Assembly: GCA_004283105.1 (NCBI GenBank) | Contig: SHLN01000147.1 | Coordinates: 1-6,661 of the forward strand | Direction of reading: 5' to 3' | From: Acidimicrobiia bacterium | GTDB lineage: Bacteria; Actinomycetota; Acidimicrobiia; Spongiisociales; SHLN01 | DNA: 6,661 nucleotides | In this document: piece by piece, positions 1-5,343 of the stretch | Numbering within the stretch: position 1 is the stretch's first letter | Layout: each line of letters starts with the position of its first letter | Notes under the pieces: model-generated | What the model saw: only the letters and a program-made list of their open reading frames with translations | Database searches by the model: none | What the model was told of the DNA's origin: nothing | Made by a program: the position numbers and the translations under genes

Positions 1-697
1 CGGCACCCATGCCGGCCACATCGCCGACGTTGTCGCCCACGTTGTCGGCGATGGTGGCCGGGTTGCGGGGATCGTCCTCGGGGATGCCGGCTTCGACCTT
101 CCCGACCAGGTCGGCGCCGACGTCGGCGGCCTTCGTGTAGATACCGCCTCCGACACGGGCAAACAGGGCGATGGAGGAGCCACCGAGCCCGACGGCGGCG
201 ATGACGTCGAACGCGTCGTCCACTTCGAGCCACTCGCCGAAGAACAGATAGGCGAAGGCGAACCCGGCCAGGCCGAGCCCGGCGACGGTGAAGCCCATGA
301 CGGCCCCGCCCCGGAAGGCAAGCGGAAGCGCCTGCTCCACTCCCCCGAGTCGGGCGGCCTCGGTCGTCCGAGCGTTGGCGGCGGTGGCCACCCGCATCCC
401 GACGAATCCCGCAAGCGCCGAGAGACCGGCGCCAAAGATGTAGGCGAGGGCTCCCCACGGCCAGCCCCAGTCGAGCAGGACGGAGATGAGGATTGCGAGC
501 ACGACCACGAACACGGCCACCCACGTGTACTCCCTGCGCAGGAAGGCGTTGGCGCCATCCGAGATGGCGGCCGAAATCTCCTTCATGCGGTCAGAGCCCT
601 GCGGGGCAGCCATCACCTGGTTGGCGTAGAAGTAGGCCAGAACCAGAGCGGCCAGGCCGGCTACGAGCGCGAGATAGATCCAAACAACATCTTCCAC
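1..697 (-). CDS. hppA: Membrane-bound ion-translocating pyrophosphatase, N-terminal part (truncated by window edge)
   Basis: Integral membrane enzyme that hydrolyses cytoplasmic pyrophosphate and pumps H+ (in some subfamilies Na+) out across the membrane. I translated 232 residues; the family is usually about 650-800 long, so the C-terminal two thirds lie beyond base 1. Residues 4-25, about 60-75 and 83-101 are hydrophobic helices. The substrate-binding block is clear: GGGIYTKAADVGADLVGK at residues 183-200, with the Asp192/Asp196/Lys200 pattern, then EAGIPEDDPRNPATIADN and the Mg2+-PPi ligand region DNVGDNVGD around 218-226. The start is GTG at 697-695, chosen because GGAG (705-708) lies 7 bases upstream and the first helix begins directly after it. 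K+ dependence and ion specificity are set by residues outside the window. It lies downstream of, and in the same direction as, the sigma/membrane-protein unit, but a hairpin and about 255 bases separate them, so it is probably transcribed on its own. Confidence 0.96.
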   Translation of the reverse strand, partial: MEDVVWIYLALVAGLAALVLAYFYANQVMAAPQGSDRMKEISAAISDGANAFLRREYTWVAVFVVVLAILISVLLDWGWPWGALAYIFGAGLSALAGFVGMRVATAANARTTEAARLGGVEQALPLAFRGGAVMGFTVAGLGLAGFAFAYLFFGEWLEVDDAFDVIAAVGLGGSSIALFARVGGGIYTKAADVGADLVGKVEAGIPEDDPRNPATIADNVGDNVGDVAGMGA

Positions 698-704
698 AGA
701 ACAG

Positions 705-708
705 CTCC
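705..708 (-). promoter_or_regulatory. Ribosome binding site deciding the hppA GTG start
   Basis: GGAG on the minus strand, 7 bases before the GTG at 697-695. No in-frame ATG gives a full first membrane helix, so this site fixes the GTG as the start. Confidence 0.75.
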
Positions 709-731
709 AAAGGGGTCGGAAATCGGGCGGG

Positions 732-737
732 AGTATA
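732..737 (-). promoter_or_regulatory. Possible -10 element of the hppA promoter
   Basis: TATACT reads on the minus strand about 35 bases before the hppA start codon, a good match to the sigma-70/HrdB -10 consensus. No convincing TTGACA-like -35 is found 16-19 bases further upstream, so the call rests on one hexamer plus its position. The implied leader would be about 25-30 bases and include the GGAG ribosome binding site. Confidence 0.4.
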
Positions 738-785
738 ACGAATCAGACCCCCGCCGGACTGGACGAATTCAGGATAACGGTACGA

Positions 786-816
786 GCTGTGGGCTGTGGG
801 CTATGAGCCATGAGCC
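786..816. repeat. Tandem heptamer repeat, consensus GCYRTGR
   Basis: Four consecutive 7-base units at 786-792, 793-799, 800-806 and 807-813, plus GCC of a fifth (814-816). The first two are identical (GCTGTGG); the next two differ at two or three positions (GCTATGA, GCCATGA). The array lies in non-coding DNA between two minus-strand genes. Its period is not a codon artefact, because no gene covers it. Function unknown. Confidence 0.8.
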
Positions 817-820
817 AGAA

Positions 821-876
821 CCCCCTAACCCCACCTCCGTTTCGCTCCGCTGACCCGAAGGGTCAGGGGTAGGGGG
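821..876. repeat. Nested imperfect palindrome in the hppA upstream region
   Basis: The outer arms are CCCCCTAACCCC (821-832) and GGGGTAGGGGG (866-876), complementary except for one bulged A. Inside, CTGACCC (850-856) and GGGTCAG (860-866) form a perfect 7-bp stem with a GAA loop, sharing one base with the outer arm, so the two hairpins would partly compete. There is no T-tract on either side, which argues against a simple terminator. With the adjoining heptamers it resembles a REP-like dispersed intergenic element; only a genome-wide search could confirm that. Confidence 0.6.
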
Positions 877-901
877 CAAGAGGCCGGTTCATGCGGAAGC
901 G

Positions 902-935
902 AGAGGGTCGGGAAGCCAGCGCCTCCCGACCCTTT
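902..935 (-). terminator. Hairpin after the sigma-regulator operon, probable terminator
   Basis: A perfect 10-bp GC-rich stem: AGGGTCGGGA at 904-913 pairs with TCCCGACCCT at 924-933, with a 10-base loop; it can be extended by a G-T and an A-T pair to 902-935. It begins 18 bases past the TAG stop of the minus-strand membrane-protein gene. The minus strand has no long U-run after the stem, so it is a non-canonical terminator of the kind common in high-GC bacteria, or an mRNA 3'-end protecting hairpin. Confidence 0.6.
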
Positions 936-952
936 GGAACCGCTTCGGCCTC

Positions 953-3031
953 CTAGGGAGACCGGGTGATCCAGGCGAGGAACTCACCCAGATCTTCCTC
1001 GTGTTGTGCCGGCGGACCGCGGTAAACCGAATCGACCACGCCGGCGATGTCGACCACCGTTATCGACGGCAGGCTGTGTCCCCACAGGAACCACGGCGAC
1101 GCCGAATACGGATCGACGCCCGGCTCGGGAGACGTGCACAACGGGTCACCGTCCAGCCAGCACGACACTGCGGGAACGCTGATTTCGAAACGCTCGAGCA
1201 CTCGGGTCGTTTCCGCCGGCTCATCTTCACTCACGGTGACGAACTCGACGTTGTAGCCGCCGGTCTCTGTAAGCCAATCGGTCTGCCCGTACTTCTCATA
1301 GAGCCGCTCGAAGACCGCCAGGTCTTCGCCGCACCTGTCGGCGCAATAGCCGGGCGCCCAATTCAGGACGATGACGACGCTGCCCTCCTCCTGCAGGTTG
1401 GCTGCGCCCTGATGGTCCACCATCGCAAACTCGCCGCCGCCGATCAGTGGTCCACTCCACAGTGGCGCTACATCGCCGGACCGCAGCCCAGATGGTGGAT
1501 CGGGAAGATCAGGTTCCTCGTAGTTGAAGATCCCAACGGGGAAGGCCGGGTTCACCTCGAGGAGGGTGACTTCGGTGCCGCTGCCACCGTGAGATATTGG
1601 GCCAGTTTCTGCGTCCTCCCACTTCATGAGAAGACCGGTTTCTGCGTCGTACCACAACTCTGCATACGCCCCGGCATAGCTAGTGGCGGCCCACACGCCT
1701 GTGAAGGGGAATGAAACCCCGTCGCACTCGAAGTGGCGGGCGCTTCGACCGGCGATCGAATCCTCCCCCAGCTCGGTGCAGCTGTCCTCGACGAGTGCCA
1801 CCGGAAGCTGCAAATACGGCCGCGCATTCCTCGGGAAGATGTCGTCGGCGTCCTCTAGTGGCACGTTGTAGCAGGAGGCCCATTCCGGATGCAGGCTGCA
1901 GCCGGCCAGCCTCCCGTCTGAAATGACATTGAATGCGCCAATCCACCCCTCGTCCTCGGCGGCGATAGTCGTCTTGCGAAGTGTGTCGGCGTCCCGGTAC
2001 CAGATCTCCTCCACGGTGCCGACGCTGCCTTCGGGAGCGTTCCGAATCATGTGGAAAGCCGGAAACTCACCGGTCTGAGCGGTCGCCACATCGGGAAGCT
2101 CGGTGATTGCCACCGGCTCGAAGACGAGATCGAGTAATACGAAGCCACCGTCGCGATCCGCGAACGGGCTGTAATCACCAGCGCCGAGGGGACCGGCCAT
2201 CTTGAGTACCAGACCGGAGTCCTCGTCGACCCAGAGCTCGTAATCCTCCAGGGTGGTTGCGCAGGACGCATGGGTCACAGTTCGACCGAGCAGGACCTCG
2301 GTTCCGAGCACGTCGGCACCCTCCGCACAGATCGCGTCCCAGGCCGGGTTCGGCCGATCCGAATCGAAGTAGAGATGGCGGAAGGGATTGAAACCGCTGA
2401 GCACGGAGAACGGCATGTCCTCGAACTCGTTGATCCAGCTCATGGTGCCGTCCCCGATGAAGAGGCTGCCGGAACCGCCTAGCCAGGGCGTTCCGCCGCT
2501 CAGGACTTCGGCCTCGTACAACATCGGACCGGCGTGCTTTATAGCGACGGTCGCCTGCCACCCGGGATCGCCGAGCGCCGGATCGTGTTCGTAGTACTCG
2601 ACGATTCCCGAGAACGACGGAACCGAGTCGTAGGCGGGGGCGGCGATGGGACCGATCGCTTCCGGTGCAGGCACGGTCGTCTGCGTGGTGGTCGCCGATG
2701 TGGTCGTCGGCGTGGTGGTCGTCGCCGTGGTCACCGTCGGCTCCTGTGTGACCTCGGAATCTCCGCCGCCGATCAGGAACGCAACCCCTCCGGCCGCGAT
2801 CAGGACGACCAGCAAACTGATGACGAATACGAAAGCCGGCTTGCGCCATCGGCGAGGTGCCGGGGTATCGGCCGGCGTGCGGGTGGGAGTCTGTGTCTGC
2901 ATGACCCCCCTCCTTTCCAGAATGGAGGCGCAGCGGGCGTCCACCTCGGAGGCGGTCAGGCGCAGCTCATCGGGATCCAGCACCGGGTTGGCCTGGACCA
3001 GGAGCTCTTCGACGTTGCGGTCGTTCACCAT
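953..3031 (-). CDS. Single-pass membrane protein, putative sigma regulator, with tandem LolA/RseB-like domains and a thioredoxin-fold domain
   Basis: 692 residues. Residues 1-63 are polar and probably cytoplasmic; 66-88 form one membrane helix preceded by RRWRK (positive-inside, so the C-terminus is outside); 99-120 are a Thr-rich linker. Two related beta-rich domains follow, about 138-313 and 322-506, sharing the core GR-x(3)-H-x(2)-C (near 249-257) or GR-x(3)-H-x-x-C-like form (near 428-436), then ELW-x-D-x-x-(S/T)-GL. Each has a Cys pair (235/257 and 418/436). I infer a LolA/RseB-like fold from pattern, not from a search. Residues 518-690 look like a TlpA/redoxin or Sco-like domain: GDVAP opening, VVIVLNWAPGYCADRC with C563 and C567, and a cis-Pro-like loop HSLPS before TVVD and G664. 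The ATG at 3031 is preceded by GGAGG (3039-3043) at 7 bases. The gene overlaps the sigma gene by 7 bases (ATGGTGA), implying translational coupling and an anti-sigma or sigma-regulating role. No HxxxCxxC zinc motif is present, so that role is inferred from position only. Confidence 0.85.
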   Translation of the reverse strand: MVNDRNVEELLVQANPVLDPDELRLTASEVDARCASILERRGVMQTQTPTRTPADTPAPRRWRKPAFVFVISLLVVLIAAGGVAFLIGGGDSEVTQEPTVTTATTTTPTTTSATTTQTTVPAPEAIGPIAAPAYDSVPSFSGIVEYYEHDPALGDPGWQATVAIKHAGPMLYEAEVLSGGTPWLGGSGSLFIGDGTMSWINEFEDMPFSVLSGFNPFRHLYFDSDRPNPAWDAICAEGADVLGTEVLLGRTVTHASCATTLEDYELWVDEDSGLVLKMAGPLGAGDYSPFADRDGGFVLLDLVFEPVAITELPDVATAQTGEFPAFHMIRNAPEGSVGTVEEIWYRDADTLRKTTIAAEDEGWIGAFNVISDGRLAGCSLHPEWASCYNVPLEDADDIFPRNARPYLQLPVALVEDSCTELGEDSIAGRSARHFECDGVSFPFTGVWAATSYAGAYAELWYDAETGLLMKWEDAETGPISHGGSGTEVTLLEVNPAFPVGIFNYEEPDLPDPPSGLRSGDVAPLWSGPLIGGGEFAMVDHQGAANLQEEGSVVIVLNWAPGYCADRCGEDLAVFERLYEKYGQTDWLTETGGYNVEFVTVSEDEPAETTRVLERFEISVPAVSCWLDGDPLCTSPEPGVDPYSASPWFLWGHSLPSITVVDIAGVVDSVYRGPPAQHEEDLGEFLAWITRSP
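2909..2914 (-). promoter_or_regulatory. Near-ideal internal ribosome binding site before Met44 of the membrane protein
   Basis: AGGAGG on the minus strand, 6 bases before the in-frame ATG at 2902-2900 (codon 44). It is stronger than the site used for the annotated start at 3031. It could be the true start (giving 649 residues), an additional start, or a chance product of the consecutive AGG AGG arginine codons. The N-terminal 43 residues read as ordinary protein and keep the sigma-gene overlap, so I retain the upstream start. Confidence 0.5.
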
Positions 3032-3588
3032 GCCTGTTCCTCCGTGGCGGAGGCCCTACCTGCCTCCCTACTGGATGTATGTCCGGTCCGACGCATCGCT
3101 TTTCGCATTCGTTGCAGGGCCCGGTGCATGCGGGCATCGACCGCGCTCTTGGAGCAACCGAGCAATTGACCGATTTCGGAGTGACTCAGTCCCTCCCAGT
3201 AGGAGAGGAGCACGAGCTCTTGATCGTCGGGGCGCATGGAACCGAGCACTTCCACAACGTGCTGGCCCTCGAGGTTGCGAAGCACCTGGGGCTCGGGGCC
3301 GAGGAGGTCCGGCTGCCGCTGGTTTCCCAATCGTGCGAGCAGCCGGTTGCTGCGACGCTCCCCCCGCCGCCGGTTGGCCAGGACGTTGTGGGCGACCCCG
3401 TACAGCCAGCGAAGCGTCTCGTCCTCCTCGGGGATCTTCTCGAAACGCCGCCAGGCAACGGTGAACACCTCGTCGGTGGCATCGGCGGCATCCTGGCTCC
3501 CAATGCGGCGCACGAAGTAGGCGATGATCGCCGGATGGTGCCGCTCGTAGAGAGCCCGGAATCGCTCCTCGTTGCTCGGAGACGCCAT
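3025..3588 (-). CDS. ECF-family RNA polymerase sigma factor
   Basis: 187 residues, the usual ECF size. Sigma region 2 spans about 9-77: FRALYERHHPAIIAYFVRR, then DAADATDEVFTVAWRRF (33-49), the core-binding and -10-recognition helix, and WLYGVAHNVLANRRR (61-75). After a variable linker, region 4 (about 110-163) contains MRPDDQELVLLSYWEGLSHS and the helix-turn-helix EIGQLLGCSKSAVDARMHRA, which should contact the -35 element. A charged tail of about 25 residues follows. The ATG at 3588 is the only usual start before an in-frame upstream stop; its ribosome binding site is G-rich but atypical (GGGGGA only 2 bases away, AGGA 9 bases away). The stop overlaps the start of the membrane-protein gene, the usual arrangement of an ECF sigma with its regulator. 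The upstream gene is nhaA, 101 bases away on the same strand. ECF subgroup and target promoters cannot be assigned by eye. Confidence 0.95.
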   Translation of the reverse strand: MASPSNEERFRALYERHHPAIIAYFVRRIGSQDAADATDEVFTVAWRRFEKIPEEDETLRWLYGVAHNVLANRRRGERRSNRLLARLGNQRQPDLLGPEPQVLRNLEGQHVVEVLGSMRPDDQELVLLSYWEGLSHSEIGQLLGCSKSAVDARMHRALQRMRKAMRRTGHTSSREAGRASATEEQAW

Positions 3589-3596
3589 GATCCCCC

Positions 3597-3660
3597 GTCC
3601 TGGACATTTCCCAATCGGTTTATGTCCGGCACTTCAGGATCGCTTGTCCGGTTTGTGGAC
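3597..3660. promoter_or_regulatory. Array of phased GTCC/GGAC half-sites upstream of the sigma gene
   Basis: Five GTCC or GGAC tetramers start at 3597, 3602, 3624, 3646 and 3657. The last four are spaced 22, 22 and 11 bases, whole numbers of helical turns. They form several inverted pairs: GTCCTGGAC (3597-3605), GGACAT/ATGTCC (3602-3607 and 3622-3627) and GTCC/GGAC (3646-3649 and 3657-3660), plus a direct repeat TGTCCGG at 3623 and 3645. The stretch fills the nhaA-sigma intergenic region, where the sigma promoter or an operator would be. No clear -35/-10 pair was found. Speculative but patterned. Confidence 0.4.
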
Positions 3661-3689
3661 GATAGAGGAGAAGGTCAGGCCGACCGGAG

Positions 3690-5048
3690 CTAACCCGGCC
3701 CGCGGTGGGGTTTCAATCGGAGCAGCGTGTAGCCGATCACCCCGGCGAGGAAGGAGCCGATGAAGATGCCGATCTTGGCCTGGTCGGTGAAGAGCGGGTC
3801 TTCGAAGGCCAGTTCGGTGATGAACAACGAGACGGTGAAACCGACTCCGGCCAGCGCCGCCAGTCCGACGATGTCGGCCCACCCTGTCCCGCGCGGAAAC
3901 ACTCCGAGCCCGAGCCGTATGGCGAACCAGGTAAACAGGGTGATCCCGAAGACCTTGCCCGCCACGAGCCCGATCGAGACGCCGAGTGCCACCGAGCTCG
4001 TCAGCGCATCACCCACGCTGATCTCGCTGAACACCACACCGGCATTCGCCAACGCAAAGATCGGGATGACGAGGAACGACGACCACGGGTGCAGCGCCTC
4101 TTCCAGCCGGGTGAGCGGTGAGACCGACTCGCGGGCCACCGTGGCCAATTGCAGGGCCTCGTGTTCCACGTGCTCGCGAGCAGGCGTGGTGGAGTCGTCG
4201 GCCGAGTAGAGGTCGAGCGTCTCGCGCGCCTTGCGGTCGTACTCGCGTCCGGTGTAGTAGGCCCCCGACGGAGTGAGCAGGCCCAGTGCCACTCCGGCAA
4301 GCGTGGCGTGTACCCCCGACTCGAAGATGGCAAACCAGACCATGATCCCCACGATCCAGTAGAAGCCCTGGTTGCGGACGTGGTTGCGTTTGGCGCCCCA
4401 GATCACAGTCAGCAGGAGCAACCCGGTCACTAGCCACGGGAGGCTCAGGTCGTCGGTATAGAACAGGGCAATGACGGCGATGGCCCCGATGTCGTCGGCG
4501 ATGGCAAGTGCAAGCAGAAAGAGTTTGGCGGTGGCGGGCACTCGCGAACCAAGCAACGCCACGATCCCGACGGCGAAGGCGATGTCGGTCGCCATCGGGA
4601 TCCCCCACCCGCCCGACGCATCGGTACCGGCGTTGAATGAGACATAGATGAGGGCCGGAACGATCATGCCCCCAAGCGCGGCGATGGCCGGAAGGGCGGC
4701 GGCTCTCGGATCGCGCAGGTCGCCGAGCCGCAGCTCCCGCTTGATCTCGAGGCCGACGACGAAGAAGAAAATGACCATGAGGCCGTCGTTCACGATCTCT
4801 TTGAGCGTCTCTTCCAGGTGCAGGAAGCTTCCGAGCGAGATGTCGAGATGGGTCTCCCAGAACTCCGTGTAGCTGTCGCCAAACACCGGAAGGTTGGCCC
4901 ACAGAATGGCGGCCAGCGCTGCGGCCAACAACACGACGCCCGAGGCTGCTTCCAACTGGGTAAAGCGTCGCAGGGGACGCGCAAAGCGGGTAGGGATAAC
5001 TCGGTCAGATTCCACCCAGGTGGACGGCGTGCGCGGGTCCTCGGCCAT
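3690..5048 (-). CDS. nhaA: Na+/H+ antiporter NhaA
   Basis: Inner-membrane antiporter that expels Na+ (or Li+) in exchange for H+, driven by proton motive force, for sodium and pH homeostasis. The 452 residues show the NhaA landmarks: QLEAASGVVLLAAALAAILW at 31-50, VNDGLMVIFFFVVGLEIKRE (86-105), PMATDIAFAVG with Asp155 (E. coli Asp133), LAIADDIGA with Asp185/Asp186 (the Asp163/164 ion-binding pair) and GKVFGI with Lys365 (E. coli Lys300). LHPWSSFLVIPIFALANAGV (319-338) is another family block. It is longer than the 388-residue E. coli protein, mainly through a charged loop at about 266-312 and an N-terminal extension of about 28 residues. The ATG at 5048 has no Shine-Dalgarno sequence. The gene begins 23 bases after the stop of a small two-helix membrane protein on the same strand, so the two are probably co-transcribed. 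Confidence 0.97.
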   Translation of the reverse strand: MAEDPRTPSTWVESDRVIPTRFARPLRRFTQLEAASGVVLLAAALAAILWANLPVFGDSYTEFWETHLDISLGSFLHLEETLKEIVNDGLMVIFFFVVGLEIKRELRLGDLRDPRAAALPAIAALGGMIVPALIYVSFNAGTDASGGWGIPMATDIAFAVGIVALLGSRVPATAKLFLLALAIADDIGAIAVIALFYTDDLSLPWLVTGLLLLTVIWGAKRNHVRNQGFYWIVGIMVWFAIFESGVHATLAGVALGLLTPSGAYYTGREYDRKARETLDLYSADDSTTPAREHVEHEALQLATVARESVSPLTRLEEALHPWSSFLVIPIFALANAGVVFSEISVGDALTSSVALGVSIGLVAGKVFGITLFTWFAIRLGLGVFPRGTGWADIVGLAALAGVGFTVSLFITELAFEDPLFTDQAKIGIFIGSFLAGVIGYTLLRLKPHRGPG

Positions 5049-5071
5049 ACGCCGGGAAGGTTACCGACTGA

Positions 5072-5269
5072 CTAGAGGGAAAGGGTGGAGAGGTCGAATT
5101 CGATGAACAGGCCGAGGATCCAGAAGACCCCGGCCAGGACGGCAACGGCCGTGGCTCCGCCTGCGGCGCCGTACAGAGCGTGCTGTGCGACGTCTTCCTG
5201 TTCCATGACGGCGGTTCCGCCGTTGAGGAGGGCGCCGAGCAGGATGACGAGGAGGATCATGATGGCCAT
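5072..5269 (-). CDS. Small two-helix membrane protein upstream of nhaA, function unknown
   Basis: 65 residues, not recognised as a named family. Residues 2-18 (AIMILLVILLGALLNGG) and about 34-57 (a Gly/Ala-rich stretch ending VFWILGLF) are hydrophobic helices, joined by a short charged turn EQED near 23-26; the tail is acidic then polar. The ATG at 5269-5267 is preceded by AAGGA (5276-5280) at 6 bases, a proper ribosome binding site, which with the clean two-helix pattern argues that this is a real gene. A second in-frame ATG is at codon 4. It ends 23 bases before nhaA on the same strand, so it may be an accessory or regulatory subunit of the antiporter, but only proximity supports that. Confidence 0.7.
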   Translation of the reverse strand: MAIMILLVILLGALLNGGTAVMEQEDVAQHALYGAAGGATAVAVLAGVFWILGLFIEFDLSTLSL

Positions 5270-5343
5270 GGACGTTCCTTCGGCAGGTCTCGGTCCGGTC
5301 TGAAGACCGAACTGGTCAACGTGCCCCGCTCACGGTACGGTGA
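5270..5343. promoter_or_regulatory. Divergent intergenic region with a perfect palindrome
   Basis: A 74-base gap between the minus-strand small-protein/nhaA pair and the plus-strand sugar transferase, so both promoters should be here. It contains CGGTCT-GA-AGACCG at 5296-5309, perfect 6-base arms with a 2-base centre, a plausible dimer operator or short hairpin. A TTGACC -35-like hexamer reads on the minus strand at 5314-5319, but no -10 follows at 16-18 bases. Promoter positions are therefore not resolved. Confidence 0.4.

Noticed and set aside
493..738. 81-codon plus-strand frame opposite the start of hppA
   Set aside because: Arg/Pro-rich composition with no ribosome binding site, antisense to an unmistakable pyrophosphatase N-terminus.
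896..952. tRNA or small structured RNA gene in the hppA upstream region
   Set aside because: Only a single long stem is present; no cloverleaf arms, no T-loop motif and no conserved RNA pattern.
1001..1714. Open frame of 237 codons on the plus strand opposite the thioredoxin-like domain
   Set aside because: The minus-strand frame has recognisable domain motifs, a ribosome binding site and operon context; this one has none.
2843..3031. Zinc-binding anti-sigma (ZAS) domain in the cytoplasmic part of the membrane protein
   Set aside because: Only one Cys (residue 34) and no HxxxCxxC motif; a regulator role rests on gene overlap only.
2646..3464. Open frame of 272 codons on the plus strand across the sigma and membrane-protein genes
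   Set aside because: Its start is valine-rich only because it mirrors the Thr-rich linker; the rest is Arg/Ala/Pro-rich low-complexity sequence typical of a shadow frame.
3623..3651. Short direct repeats TGTCCGG as a CRISPR or integration site
   Set aside because: Only two 7-base copies, no spacer-repeat periodicity of CRISPR size, and no integrase or tRNA nearby.
3079..3693. Open frame of 204 codons on the plus strand opposite the sigma factor gene
   Set aside because: It is the high-GC complement of a clear ECF sigma gene, has no domain pattern and would overlap the real gene almost completely.
5291..5319. Sigma-70 promoter with TTGACC -35 for the small-protein/nhaA pair
   Set aside because: At 16-18 bases downstream the minus strand is GC-rich (GGACCG) with no TANNNT, so the pair is not credible.
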